Shown one piece after another: positions 12,740 to 43,784 of a DNA stretch of 64,000 bases. Under the pieces are notes generated by a model. That model was not told the origin of the DNA. It did not search any database and was given only the letters and a program-made list of their open reading frames with translations. The first letter of the stretch is position 1. Every line of letters begins with the position of its first letter. The stretch is from the NCBI GenBank assembly GCA_963978895.1, contig OZ022241.1:12968856-13032855 (forward strand), read 5' to 3'. This DNA comes from Erpobdella octoculata. Taxonomy: Eukaryota > Annelida > Clitellata > Hirudinida > Erpobdellidae. The translations under genes were made by a program, and so were the position numbers.

Positions 12740-14148
12740 GTAAAAAAATTTCTAAAATATTTCTTAACTGTATAATTATGTTTTAATATTTAGCTAATAA
12801 TTCAATCTTTAACTGTTTTAGAAAACTTTAAATTGAATATAATGATTGGACCAATAAGTTTGATTCTTGTACTCAACATATCGATATGAAAAGGATGTGT
12901 GTATTCCATAATTTTTTTTCTGTAAATTACCTTTAACGTCATTTTCGTCATTGACCAAGAAAAGAACAGACCATTCCTTCAGACCCTCAACTTAACTGTC
13001 ACTGAGTACAGTCGCTCGTTGCGTTGCAAACATCCAGTTTATGTTAATTATGTTGCCAGGTCCATTGAGCTCAAACCAATCAGGTTGTTGAAAACAATGT
13101 GGGCCACCCAGTGCGTAAGTTCTAAAGCTGTAAAGCGATAGATCTAATTTGCTTTTATGTACACAAATTCAATTTCTTTGTAAGTTTCGTTTTGACGATG
13201 CATGCATGCAGACATCGGAAATTATGTATGTAGAAGATATAACTACATTTTTAGTACATACACATTAGTTATAACTAATTGTTTTTTAAAGTAGTTAACA
13301 TATTGTTATAACTTATAACTACTTGCGTCATGAAGTAAATCACGTAGTTGTAAATACATTTGAAGTAGTTGGTGCTCAGACAACACGGCAAGCATTTTAT
13401 TACATGTTGAAATGCTTAAAGAAATTAAATATGCACTCTTTTGTAACGTTTTTTGAAACTATAATGAATAACCTTTTTATTATCAACCATTAATTTCTAA
13501 AAAAAATATAAAGGTGATAAAAAATTGTTTTAAAGCGAGAGAGAAAGAGAAAGAGTGAGAGGCATGGAAAACAGCAAACGAGAAAAAAACACAAAACAAC
13601 ATGATCAACTCCTTGTAACTTAGCTAAAAACTAACAAAAAACGTTGTATGCATTTAGTTATGTTGTTAAGACAATAATAAATATTTCTTACAATTTAGTT
13701 CTCAAACAAAAACTGCACAATTTTCTTCGATTATGTATAGTTCATCATTTTTTAAACTCATTTATTTTAATTTATTACTGAAATGTTATTTCTACATTAA
13801 ATGTGAAAACATGTAAAAAATCTTCAGTCTTCATTCTGAAATTTGAATAATTTTACCGGCAGTTCAATAAGGAAAGCGCCGGTACATATATATGCACAGG
13901 TATTCACGGTTGCGTGGTATCCTGGCGAATAACTTTAAAATTTAAAAACTCTCGATGGCTTTTCAAAGTATATTAGCTGTTATTATTAGTTACTTCTACA
14001 TATAAAACAATTTTAAAAAATTACTACTCACTGAGTTAATGGAAATTTTTTATGATTTTTGAAAAGCACTTCAACTTTGCAAACAAAAATATTATTGATT
14101 AAAATATAATAAGAGACCCAGATCAACATGGTCTATTATATATTAATA
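12740..14148. other. Intergenic stretch without a supported gene
   Basis: Nothing codes convincingly. 13230-13390 is rich in GTAGTT/AACTAC words like those of the MITE at 54893-55082, so it may be an eroded relative. Confidence 0.4.
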
Positions 14149-14290
14149 CTAGCGGGGTGCCCGGCGTTGCCCGGGCTTTTTAGAGGTTTTTCTATCGTTT
14201 TTCTTTCACGCTTCCGTTTCCTTTCCCTCTTACACAAAAAATTTCATAAAAATCGGTTCAGCCGTTTCGGAGAACGTAAATAGCAGCATT
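14149..14290 (-). mobile_element. Helitron 3' terminus (family with CCCCGCTAG end)
   Basis: On the minus strand the sequence ends GGCACCCCGCTAG followed by T. Helitrons end in CTRR and insert between A and T. Inside lies the family phrase GGGCAACGCCGGGCACC. The 5' end is not identifiable. Confidence 0.6.
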
Positions 14291-14783
14291 GACATAGCGT
14301 TTGGAAAGTTGATACAAGCGCTACAGTAATTAAAGCGGATCAGAGTGCCTGTGTTACCTGATTAATTTGCATTTAGCAACAACTCCAACTCCTGGTACAT
14401 TAACATTTACATCACAATAATTAAGTTCTCTCCGTCATCTTTTATCTTTGCCTTGCTCGACACATTGTTTAATAGCGATTATACGCAATCCACTTTTGCA
14501 AGAACACGGATTTCTACAAACTTATATTATACCTAGTACAGTATTTCTTGTTTTTTTATTTATCATTCATTACGCGGACAGTTAACCCTTTAGCAATCAT
14601 TTTCAACTATCGTTTTTTAGCAAATTCAAAATAAAATTGAGTGGTGACACTTTTGAAGCAAAGCTCACAAAGTGGCGTATCCAAGAATTCATGGTGGGCG
14701 GAGATGAAGTCAGTGCAAAAATTGAACAATTTCTCTAGGGGAGGGGGTCGAAGTCGGAGGTTGTAGAATAAATGTGACAATTA

Positions 14784-15308
14784 TCTATATTATAGTAGCC
14801 CACGTCACTCACTCACTCACTCACTGATTCTGTCACGCTTACGTAATTAGTCGTAGGCCTATAGATGATATCAATGTGCACGTAAGAATTTATGGTGCGC
14901 AGGCGTGTAATAAAAATTATTGTGCAATTGCACTTATCTCAGTCTCAATCCTAGAGATCAAAAGAAGTGGCGCTGCAATCGAAAAATATTATATAATAGA
15001 TTTAAAAAAATCTCAGAACCAAGGACCACTTCTCGATGGCCGTCAATTTACAAGAAATGTCGTATATACTGAAATTCTTTAATAACCAATTATTGCCCTT
15101 TTCAATTTTCACATCGTTTGAATTTATATGAAATACTTTAGTAAATTGAAAATTTTAACACAATAAAAAATTTCATTAAATTTGCTGATATATAAAAAAT
15201 TTTTTTATGGTTATCAAATGTCATTTGTTTTTGTTGACTATTTTTTTTATAAAATGTATCCAAAGTACATCGTAATTTTAAAACAAGCGTTCTTTGGGAG
15301 GGCAAAAC

Positions 15309-15315
<7 letters not shown>
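14784..15315 (+). mobile_element. Non-autonomous Helitron copy (TCTATATTATAG family)
   Basis: Begins A|TCTATATTATAGTAGCCCAC, closely matching the minus-strand copies starting at 18070 and 52064. It ends near 15315 in a degenerate version of the family 3' end (CTAT instead of CTAG) that runs directly into (TA)n. The interior matches the copy at 17298-18070. Confidence 0.7.

Positions 15316-15397
<82 letters not shown>
15312..15397. repeat. (TA)n microsatellite
   Basis: About 85 bp of pure TA immediately after the Helitron 3' end. Confidence 0.97.
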
Positions 15398-15399
<2 letters not shown>

Positions 15400-15402
<3 letters not shown>

Positions 15403-15592
15403 GAATGTTTGTATGTATATATGTATATATGTTAATGGCGTTTATGCATTGCTACACCATTCATCCGATCGTAATGAAATTTTCACACAACCTTGAGAGT
15501 CAAGGGGAATCAAATATAGTGAAAATATTTTTGAAATCCGTCACAAAATGAGCGGAGTGGAGCGGTTGAGCGAGCGGGAACTATATATATAT
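15400..15592 (+). mobile_element. Dispersed Helitron-like fragment
   Basis: Shares the phrases ATTGCTACACCATTCATCCG, TTGAGAGTCAAGGGGAATCA and GAGCGAGCGGGAACTA with the opposite-strand copies at 44150-44327, 45121-45283 and 55345-55480. The GCGGGAACTA end against a TA run looks like a Helitron 3' terminus. Confidence 0.5.
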
Positions 15593-15655
15593 GTGTTTGT
15601 ACGTATGTATGTGTGTATGTATGTATGTGTATGTGCATGTACGTGTGCATGTACT

Positions 15656-15984
15656 ATCGGAGATACCCGGCGTTGCCCGGGTTTTTAGAGGTTTTTCTAA
15701 TGTTTGTCTCTTTCTCTCCCGTTTTCTTTCCCACCTGCTTTCCCACTCCTGTTCGCTTTCCCGTTTTCGGTCGTTTTCCCGCTGCCGGTCGCTTTCCCGC
15801 TCTCGGTCGCTTTCCCGCTCCCGGTCGCTTTCCCGCTCCCGGTCGCTTTCCCGCTCCCGGTCGCTTTCCCGCTCCCGGTCGTTTTCCCGTTCCCGGTCGC
15901 TGTCCCGTTCCCGCTCACGTTTGCTCTCCCATTCCCGCTCACGCTTGCTTTTCCGTTCCCGCTCGCTGTCCGTTCCGGGTCGCT

Positions 15985-16000
<16 letters not shown>
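15656..16000 (-). mobile_element. Helitron 3' region with 18-bp minisatellite
   Basis: On the minus strand an 18-bp unit (GCGACCGGGAGCGGGAAA) is repeated about 10-15 times, then the family phrase CCCGGGCAACGCCGGGTA near a decayed 3' end. Frames over it (Arg-Glu, Gly-Ser-Gly-Lys, Phe-Pro-Val-Ala) are periodic artefacts. Confidence 0.7.
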
Positions 16001-16232
<232 letters not shown>

Positions 16233-16249
16233 TATATATATATATAGTC

Positions 16250-16780
16250 TTAGCAAATCTATTTTACGTTTTATAGGCTAATAGAAGTTATGAAAGAATG
16301 TAAAAGAGAAAATGAGCGTGAACGGGAACGGGAGAGCAACCGTGACCGGGAATGGGAGAGCAAGCATGACCGGGAACGGGAGAGCAAGCGTGAGCGGGAA
16401 CGGGAAAGCGACCGGGAACGGGAAAGCGACCGGGAACGGGAAAGCGACCGGGAACAGGAAAGCGACCGGGAACGGGAAAGCGACCGGGAACGGGAAAGCG
16501 ACCGGGAACGGGAAAGGGACCGGGAACGCGGAAAGCGACCGGGAACGCGGAAAGCGACTGGAATCGGGAGAGCAAGCTTGGAAGGAAACGCGAGCAAGAG
16601 AGAAAATCGATAACAAAACTTCTGAGCGGGAAAGTGACCGGGAGCTGGAAAACGACCGAGAGCGGAAAAGCGGCCGGGAACGCGACGAAAACGGGAAAGT
16701 GGAGAAGGAAACGGGAGCGAGAGAGACAAACATTAGAAAAACCTCTAAAAATCCCGGGCAACGCCGGGTACCCCCGCTAG
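16250..16780 (+). mobile_element. Helitron 3' half with 18-bp minisatellite
   Basis: About 20 units of GACCGGGAACGGGAAAGC type, then AACGCCGGGTACCCCC and CTAG at 16777-16780 followed by T. It includes a segment (16250-16300) matching the opposite-strand element at 16801-16960. Confidence 0.75.
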
Positions 16781-16800
16781 TATATATATATATATACACA

Positions 16801-16960
16801 CTAGCGGGGTTACCCGGCGTTGCTCGGGGTTTTCAGAGGTTTTTTTTCATTTTTCTCTCTTGCTCCCGTTTCCGTTCCCGCTCGCGCTCATTTTTTCTTT
16901 TCCACTCTTTCATAACTTATTTTAGCCCATAAAACGTAAAATAGATTTGCTAAATGTTGC
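16801..16960 (-). mobile_element. Helitron 3' terminus, opposite orientation
   Basis: Minus strand ends AACGCCGGGTAACCCCGCTAG. Its CTAG (16801-16804) is only 20 bp from the CTAG of the plus-strand element, so two Helitrons lie tail to tail. Confidence 0.7.
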
Positions 16961-17297
16961 TTGAAGCCTTCAAACGTTGTTATGTAAACAAAATTTGAAT
17001 TTTATTACGCAATTACCTTCGATGGTTGTACATAGGATCTTTTGGCCTGGAAAGTTAAGAAGGGGAAAAAGTTAAGAAGGTTTGGATTCCTTCTCCGATC
17101 CTCCGGCTCAGGGGACCAACAACCTTCCGGGCCAAAAGTGCCTATACATGATCATTGCATAAGTTTTCGAAGCACTGTTTACAATTGCATAACAGGCATT
17201 ACTTGCTAATGGACTTCTTAATATTAAGAAGTCCATGACTTGCTTCCCAGCCTTGCATAATGTGACCGATTGCGCGTTATTACAAATTATTAAGAGA
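16961..17297. other. Stretch between Helitron copies
   Basis: No supported gene. The frame at 17108-17428 runs across a Helitron end and has no recognisable domain. Confidence 0.4.
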
Positions 17298-18070
17298 CTA
17301 GTAGTTTTGGCCGTCCCAAGGACGGATGTTTTAAAATTACGATGTACTTTGGATACATTTTTATAAAAAATAGTCAACAAAAACAAAATGACATTTGATA
17401 ACCATAAAAAAATTTTTTTTGTAAGCAAATTTAATGAAATTTTTTAATGTGTTTAAATTTTCAATTTACTAACGTATTTCATATAAATTTAAAGAATGTG
17501 AAAATTAAAGAGTGCAATAATTAGTTATTAAAGAATTTCAGTATACACGACATTTCTTGTGAATTGACGCCCATCGTTGAGAAGTGGTCCTTGGTTCTGA
17601 GATTTTTTTAAATCTATTATATAATATTTTTCGATTGCAGCGCCACTTCTTTTGATCTCTAGAACTGAGATAAGTGCAATTGCACAATAATTTTTACTAC
17701 ACGCCTGCGCGCCATGAGTTCTTACGTGCACATTGATATCATCTATAGGCCTACGACTAATTAAGTGGTTCTTGCTTCTGAGATTTTTTTAAATCTTATT
17801 ATATAATATTTTTTTATTGCAGCGCCACTTCTTTTGATCTCTAAGACTGAGAGTGTATATAGACATCCTTGGTATATAGGTACAATTGCCTAATAACTTT
17901 TATAAAACGCCTGTGCGCAATAAATTCTTACGTGCACATCGATATCGTCTATACCATGTCTATACTATAGATATCTTGATATAGCAAGATATCCATGGTC
18001 TACACGACTAATTACGTAAGCGTGACAGAATCAGTGAGTGAGTGACGTGGGCTACTATAATATATATAGA
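17298..18070 (-). mobile_element. Complete non-autonomous Helitron, 773 bp
   Basis: Minus strand: A|TC at 18070 (TCTATATATATTATAGTAGC) to CTAG|T at 17298-17301. A subterminal hairpin CCGTCCTTGGGACGG (about 17311-17325) precedes the 3' end as expected for Helitrons. Positions 17528-17760 and 17761-17960 are an internal tandem duplication of the 5' part. Confidence 0.8.
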
Positions 18071-18316
18071 TGGGGCGCGAAAGCGACCGGAATCGGGAAA
18101 ATGACCGGGAGCGGGAAAGCGACCGGGAGCGGGAAAGCGACCGGGAGCGGGAAAGCGACCGGGAGAGGGAAAGCGACCGGGAGAGGGAAAGCGACCGGGA
18201 GTGGGAGAGCAAGCGGGAACGGTAAAGCGACCGGGAGCGGTAGAGAAAACGGGGAATTAAACGGGAGCTAGAGAAAAACGATAAAAAAAACTCTAAAAAC
18301 CCCCGAGCAACGCTAG
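18071..18316 (+). mobile_element. Truncated Helitron 3' end with minisatellite
   Basis: About nine units of GCGACCGGGAGCGGGAAA, then a shortened family 3' end GAGCAACGCTAG followed by T. It directly abuts the 5' end of the Helitron at 17298-18070. Confidence 0.65.
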
Positions 18317-18319
18317 TAT

Positions 18320-18604
18320 TTTAATATATATAATAGTCCATGGCTGTGTAAGACGTTTTTGTGTGACGATCTATTTATGGTAAATTAATTTATATATAAC
18401 ATTTATAAATATTTATATAAATAAATTTTTTATATAATTTAAGTAAGGTAAATATTGTTTAATAATAATTTATTTAATATTAAAAGTTATTTCGCAATTG
18501 TACACTGTGAGCCCTAAAGATAAAAAAAGGTGGCGCTACAATCGTAAAATAATAAATAATGAAATTTAAAAAAAAATCCGTCATTTTTGACGGGATATCT
18601 CTAG
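18320..18604 (+). mobile_element. Short non-autonomous Helitron
   Basis: The 3' end has the hairpin CCGTCATTTTTGACGG (about 18578-18593) followed by GATATCTCTAG|T, almost identical to the end of the large Helitron at 46347. The 5' limit is uncertain. Confidence 0.65.
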
Positions 18605-20034
18605 TATATATAATAAGCAACATAGAAATCAAATGTATAGTCATAAATTATTCTGTAGTGTCAGTAGAGGTTGTTGTGAAGATATTCTTTATCTGTGTTC
18701 CTGAATATTTGATCCGCCGGCAGTATGAGTGGCCTTGTCTAATGCTGAATGTCTATTATTTTGAAGCCATGAGATAACATATTTTTGTAGTTGAACATCT
18801 CTTATTTCTGGCCCATTAATTTCAATGAAGAAAAAAATCTAAGAGTGACCTGCTGAAGCCTATTTCTATCGTCAGATTGTTGTCGATTCATTGCTGAAAA
18901 ACCACTGACAGGAAATATGCAGAGATCATTTCTAAGTTTTTGTACCAGGGAAGGACATGATCTTGGCCTAATCTTCAGTTTTTAATTTCTGAATTGCATT
19001 AAGAGCTCAGCCTGAGAGTTAATATCAAATTTAACCAATTAAGCTAGATTCATTATTCCTTGATCAACAAACACTGCCCTGTCAATTTAATTTTCTGGTC
19101 AAACATTTACATCTAAGACACGTACACTTTTCAAACATTGATCAGGGTAACGGGACAAAATGTTGCCAGCAAGACCTTGTAGAAATTGCTTTCTGAAATA
19201 GTCTAAAGCGCTTTCATCTCTTTCTGAAAGAGTTTGAAAAGATATCAGTGTATTGTCGTTACCTGAAATTAATAACACTTTCTTGGCATTATCTATGTTA
19301 CCATCTCTGACTGATTCAGTTATGCTTACTTTTAAGCTTTGGCTAACATTTGTCTTTCATTGAAAGTAAAGTGAGAACAGTGGCTTCTAAGCGTTCACCA
19401 AAAGTCAAGATTGTTGTATCTCGATACTGTAAGTGCAGACTACATTAAAGCAAGTTCTGCAATAACCAACCAATTTTTGAGTTTTCGATGTAATCTAGAA
19501 TATTTTGATTTTTCTCTGCCGTTTAGTGTGCTTTCATTTGTATTATCTAAAAATACAAGCATGAGGATAAGCTGGGGGTCAGGAAGGGTCAAAACCCGAC
19601 CTCACCAGTGAAATGTTTTTATTTTCTTAGGGGTCGGTAATATGTCTAAAGGGGATCGAACCCCAACCTTCCGGCAATTTTTGCCCTGGATAAAGTGACG
19701 TCATTTCCAAGTAATTTCGGAAACCTAATTTCACATTACTTATACCAAAACACTGATGAGAAGGGGAGTTGTCGTATATAGTTTTCTAAAAAATTTACTT
19801 CAAAGTATGGTAGTTTTCAAAAAACTAGTATTCTATCCAAAAAATGTCTTATTGATATAATCTGGTAAGGGGAATTCATTCTCCCCATACCCATAGATCC
19901 GTCACTGTTAACATTAAGAACAGCGGTGGACGAGAAACGGTCATCGGACAAAATGTCGTGAACGAAATGTCGTAGACAAAATGTCGAAGACAAAATGTCG
20001 TGGCTAAAACGTAGGAAACAAAACGTCATGGACA
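18605..20034. other. Intergenic stretch without a supported gene
   Basis: 18800-19560 reads weakly like decayed coding sequence on the minus strand with many stops. I could not assign it to a transposase family. 19930-20035 has a short degenerate repeat of ACAAAATGTCGT. Confidence 0.35.
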
Positions 20035-20860
20035 AACTCCGCCTTGCTTTTGCAAGCCAGTCCCAAGCCTGGATAAATGATGAGGGAAAGGTTAAAAGGA
20101 TCAAAGTACTTGTTTTCTAATGAATCTGATAACTAACCATATTTTTGGCTATCAATTGCCAAAAGTATCTGCAGAAATTGCTGTCAGATCATGTTGTCAG
20201 TTCTGTTACTTTCAAGTCAGTGCTGTTACCAAATGTCAATTCTGTTACCATGTGTGATTTAAGTGATTTTGTAAAAAAAAATCAAATAACTTAAGTACTA
20301 TTATTTTTTTTATTGCTGCAATATATGACATCAAACCATAATCAATAAATTTAATTATCCAAATATGTAACTCATAACAACATATTATTCATTCTTTTTG
20401 TACTTTTGATTTTAATAAGAATTTGAAACAACAATTTTAATCTTTAAGCATAAACAATTGCTTGGAACTTTAAAATGGCATTGCTTTTCATTCAAGAAAC
20501 ATAAACTGAATTGAAATATGATATAAGTTGTTTTGTAACTATAACATAATTACCTGCTGCACACTCATATTTGTAAGGTAACAGCACTGACATTTTACTT
20601 CAGGTTCACTACTTCTATTCTGTAGACCAATTTTAGAAAAAAATAAATGTTGTTAAGCTTGCTTTTTGCTATTTTATTACTCCTGTATAGTTGATCTTGC
20701 CATATTTATTTTATATAACTTTATTATTGTAATTTTAGTTTTTGTGAAACATAGTAGATTGAAAATCTCACCGAGCCTGTAGAATGACCCATATGCAGTC
20801 ATTTCAGTCCTAAACTCCTGGTGTAGGTAAAAGACTAAAGGACTCAGAGCTCAATTTTTT
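20035..20860 (+). mobile_element. S1 SINE split by another sequence
   Basis: 20035-20110 matches the head of the S1 SINE (CTCCGCC... CAAGCCAGTCCCAAGCCTGG) and 20785-20860 matches its tail (CATTTCAGTCCTAAACTCCT). Between them lies foreign sequence with a perfect 15-bp inverted repeat, GTCAGTGCTGTTACC at 20216-20230 and its complement at 20577-20591. Confidence 0.55.
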
Positions 20861-21599
20861 CAATGAATAAATAAAGTTAAACATACACCAAACAACCCCC
20901 CGCCAAACACCACTATTTATCTAACCTATATATAGTTATAAAATGTAAAGAAATCTGTGGGCATCAGCAATGCGCAATTGTAATATCTCATTACTATACC
21001 TAAGTAAGATATGCTTGACCAAGCGAAGGCGATTATGTCATGCCAACTAGCAGCTTATAAATGAGAATATCCAGCTAAGGCAAGGCGATTCTCATTTGGT
21101 TTTCAGTTGTTTTCGGGTTTTCTATTCTTCGTTGTTTCCTGGCTTTTATCGTTTAAAAAATTTTTTAAGAAAAATTGAGTTCGTGCCAGTTTAGAGCACT
21201 AGTTTTTCCGTACCTATATTAATCTAAAAGGGAAAATACCCACTGTTTTCTGTGAAGTCTAAAGGTGGTAAAGTACTTAATATGTTTTTCATAATCATTA
21301 TTTGTTTTACTAATTCAACTGCACAAACTCTAATTATTGTGTTGAAGATGTCAAGCAAAAATCTTAAACTTCTGGCAAAAAAGTGCTCTGCAGCAACTTC
21401 ATTAAGATTACGTCATTCTTTAAATCGGCACCCACTGAGCATTGAGAATGCAAAAATTTTAGCCAAGCTTCAAACCCTAAACAACAAAACATTTATCTAC
21501 TCGTTCTATCAAATTTTCGACGAACGAAAATACATTTGAGTCAAACTTGACCAACAAATCTGTCAAATTTTTGTTTCAAACCTAATACTCTTTTAATAT
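20861..21599. other. Stretch without a supported gene
   Basis: The frame at 21252-21539 has no domain or splice support. The end of this region may belong to the LINE tail that follows. Confidence 0.35.
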
Positions 21600-21795
21600 T
21601 GCATTTGCGTTTACTGAGGTTGAAGAAGAGTGCATGTTCGTCATTCTATAGACATTAAACAAGTTAAAATTAGGTTAAAGACATATCTTTTTAATACGTT
21701 TTTTGATTAGGAGATGTTGATGAACTGCGCGCCTTTGCGAAAGAATTGTTTTTTTTTTATAAGGGCACGATATAAATGTTATTTTGTATTGTATG
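21600..21795 (+). mobile_element. Probable LINE 3' tail
   Basis: Encodes a decayed C-terminus like VKIRLKTYLFN and ends in a GATATAAATGTTATTTTGTA tail, which resembles the 3' ends of CR1/L2-type LINEs. Confidence 0.4.
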
Positions 21796-22360
21796 GATCT
21801 TGAATAGGAACATACACATTTTCTTGCGTTCGCCTGGCTTTAATTAACTAGATTTATACTTAAGTTATAGGTTTAAGTGCTTTATTTTTTGTTTTTAAAA
21901 ACTTGCAAAGCCTAATTTAATATTTACACGTAAATATGCTAAAATTGAGCTAAGCCTACTTTTCATAGTTATATATGCTACTTCTGCTCAACCATGATTA
22001 TTTATTTTTATTGACTTAACAACAGATGTGGTAACATTGAAAGATATTATTAATTATTTAAAATATTTTAATAATAACTAATTTATTTTTAAATTTAACA
22101 TTTTTGTCGATTTCGTTTAGCGATTCGGGGAGTCAAAGTCGTCTACCTCTTTGTTTATCTTCATTATGTTGGCACCGCACTGTTCGTTGTGTTTGCGATC
22201 GGTGCGTGGATCGTGTTGCGCTGAGCTTTTTTTAGAAATTCAGTTTTTATAAGTTTTGTTTTTAACAATTTTCATACCAATGCTTTTAAGTTCAAGTTTG
22301 TTTATATGAGAGCGTTTTAGTTATTTAAAATTTAGCTCAACTTGCTAAGCAATCAAAAAA

Positions 22361-41105
<18,745 letters not shown>

Positions 41106-41519
41106 ATTTTTATTATTATTATTATTATTATATCTGCAATGTTTTTTTGTTGTTGTTTAGGCAGTTTTTGGAGCATACAATTCATATTAGCTGTATATGA
41201 TTACAATCGTATTACAGGTACACTCTCTTATATAGCTCATTTCATATGAAGCGTGCATGAATTTTCAGTTACGTTTCTATTTTCAATTATTTTTTTAATT
41301 TAAACAGTTCAGTCATGTTTCACAAATAAAACAGCTTCATTAAGTTTATTGTCATCAAAATCTCGTGCTGTATCAGCTGCATTATCATTTGTATGGTATT
41401 TCTATCGCATCCGTCGATCCCGTCAGGGTGTTTTTATTGTGTGCTATGAATACATTTTGTTCTTGTAAAGTATCAATTTTATTTATTTGTTAAGATCTGT
41501 TTTTTCCTGTTTCTGGATA

Positions 41520-41525
41520 AATAAA
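41520..41525 (+). promoter_or_regulatory. Candidate glypican polyadenylation signal
   Basis: AATAAA about 415 nt after the stop codon and just before a (TA)n tract. Confidence 0.5.
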
Positions 41526-41535
41526 GTCATGCCTC

Positions 41536-41678
<143 letters not shown>

Positions 41679-41878
41679 GTGTGTGTGTGTATATATATAT
41701 TTTATGTTTATAGTCTTTTTTTCATTTATTAAATTCAGAAATTGAGTTTAGTAATTTATCATTGAAAAGTTTAACTATTTTTATTTCTGATTACGTGAAC
41801 ATTAACTGGTCAGTTTCAATTACAGTTATTGAGACACATAGTTTGATTAAGTGGCATATTATCTTCTAATAAGATTAG

Positions 41879-42112
41879 AGGCGCTGGTGGCAGAGCGGTA
41901 GAGCGTTCGCCTGTCGATCGTTAGGTCGGCAGTTCAAACCTCGCCGGCGTCACCAGCGTAACTCCCTTAAGCAAGGAGTTCACTCGCATTTGCTAAAGGG
42001 GTAGGCGCCTATAAATGGCTGCCTTTGCAAGTACCCTCCCTCTCGCCTTGAGCAAGACTTGTCTTGATAAGGCGTATGCTAAATCTCAATAAAAAAAAAA
42101 ATAATAAATAAA
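41879..42112 (+). mobile_element. tRNA-derived SINE (S2 family)
   Basis: tRNA-like head with A box TGGCAGAGCGG and B box GGCAGTTCAAACCTC, then the core GTAACTCCCTTAAGCAAGGA and an A-rich end. Reverse copy at 38327. Nested in the LTR of the Ty3-type element. Confidence 0.8.
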
Positions 42113-42279
42113 TTTAGGACCATTTTATAAAGAACCAGATATGGTTGTCAATATTACAACATTGGTGTCAGGAGTGGGATCTAAAAGAAATGGTTCACCA
42201 CAAGTTATTGGAAGAACTTTTCCTGCTTGAGAGAAGAGAACAAAGCAGCACAACTAAGAATGGAAGAATTAATTTTTGA

Positions 42280-43597
42280 CGATCAGCTTCGTTTAACAGA
42301 AGTCAAAAAGAGAAGCTGGTTGAAGAGAACGCCGGAAAAATCGAAAAGATAATTGAGAGCAACCTGGAGACAAAATTGAACAACCTGGTCAAACAGGTAC
42401 AGACTGGTTGCCAAGTCCAGGAACAAATTCAATCTGTTGAACATATCAAGACCCCAACTGTGGATGGCACTGTGTCGTGTCATGGTCTGTTTACAAAGCT
42501 CAGTTTGAAATTGCTGCCAGAAAGAATAACTGGCTAACCAGCCAGCAGAAGGCACAAAACATGATATTTTCTTTGAATGGAGAAGCTTTACAGCTTATTG
42601 AGTGCATCGTGGATAAAGATGGTTATGACGCAATTGCGAAGACCTTCGAGAGTAGATTCGGCAATCAACACGCGCCAGAAATTTTCGGGTGCTACTCAAA
42701 AATCGACGCCAGAAACCCGAAGAAAGCCTGCAATGGTTAGTAGCGGATGTTGAATGACTCGCTGGTCTGGGATACCCCATTGACACGTTTACGGATGGAT
42801 TCATAGCAGCCTTGAAAAACTGAAACCCGGAAAGCTCTTAGGGTTGCCCGTGTAGCTGGTCCCAACGAGGCTCTGACATTTACACTAAATTATGAACCCT
42901 CTGAAGAATCATCAGACCAGTCTCATTGGGTAAGAAAAGTGGAGATTAAAGTAGAAGACAAACTGGAGGATCGAGTCCGAAGAAATATGGATGAAAGACT
43001 CAACTTGAAAAGAAATAACTCACCGTACTGCTGGAATTGTGGGAGACTTGGACATTTACAGAGAGACTGTAGATTCCAGATGTTTAGACCCGAGCAACGA
43101 AAGCAAGCAGACCATGGTAGGCAAAATGATGTCAATCAAGGAAGACCCATAAGGGTCCTTTATTCTTGATGGCTTACAGGAGATCTGCTAACAATACAAC
43201 GGTTACCCCAAGTAAAATGTTATTTGGACGGGAGATGCAACTTCCTTGGGTTCTTATGTTTGGAAGTCCGGGAGACACAGTAGAAGCGGAAGGTGAGTAT
43301 GCTGCCCAATTACGGGCTCGGTTAAATAAAATTCATTTGGTAGCCCGAAATAGGGTTAAGGCAGCCAGCGAAAAAATGAAAACTCGATATGATCGACAAT
43401 CAAATATGAAAAAATTTAAAGAAAATGATTGGGTGTGGTTTTATAATCTACAACGCAGAATTGGGAAATCAGCTAAATTTCAACAAGACTCTGAAAGCCA
43501 ATATCGGATTATTAAAAATACCAGGGATATCATCTACCGGATTCAAATGGGCCCAAGTACTAAAATGAAAGTAATTCATGTTAACCGCATTGCCTAG
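42280..43597 (+). pseudogene. Gag-integrase remnant of the LTR element
   Basis: 42477-42740 reads as a gag capsid segment (YKAQFEIAARKNNW, then FESRFG) ending at an in-frame stop. 42939-43169, in the same frame, has the zinc knuckle CWNCGRLGHLQRDC. 43166-43597, in another frame, is the tail of an integrase: MAYRRSANNTTVTPSKMLFG, then a KENDWVW and RIQ chromodomain-like end. The middle of pol is deleted, so no complete protein can be made. Confidence 0.75.
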
Positions 43598-43784
43598 TAT
43601 TTTTGAGGTGATGAAAATGTTCGGGACGAACAGGATTAAGAAGGGGCCAGTTTTGTAGTTTTCGATAATTGAGTTTAGTAACTTATCATCGAAAAGTTGA
43701 ATTCATGGGTGCCCGCATGAATTTTTGCAGGGAGGGCAGGCTTCTTATTTTTTCTCTCTTTGCCTGTTCTCTCATTTTTTGAGC

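Larger units (their letters stand above)
41733..43705 (+). mobile_element. Internally deleted Ty3/gypsy-type LTR retrotransposon
   Basis: Both ends share an LTR segment (TTGAGTTTAGTAA at about 41742 and 43670). A primer-binding-like TGGTGTCAGGAGTGGGAT lies at 42163-42180 and a purine tract AAGAAGGGG near 43638. Between them are a gag remnant, a CCHC zinc knuckle and an integrase C-terminus, with no protease, reverse transcriptase or RNase H. The 5' LTR holds an S2 SINE; the 3' LTR is truncated to about 50 bp. Confidence 0.75.

Noticed and set aside
12935..12980. Upstream first coding exon of FHL (ATGACGAAAATGACG on the minus strand)
   Set aside because: Its donor phase does not fit the internal acceptor of the half-LIM exon, so I could not support it.
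41879..41955. Possible functional tRNA gene
   Set aside because: The tRNA-like head is followed by a conserved SINE body and A-rich tail, and the same unit recurs at 38327; stems are degraded.
42283..43135. Minus-strand ORFs over the LTR element
   Set aside because: Antisense shadows of gag and the zinc-knuckle region.
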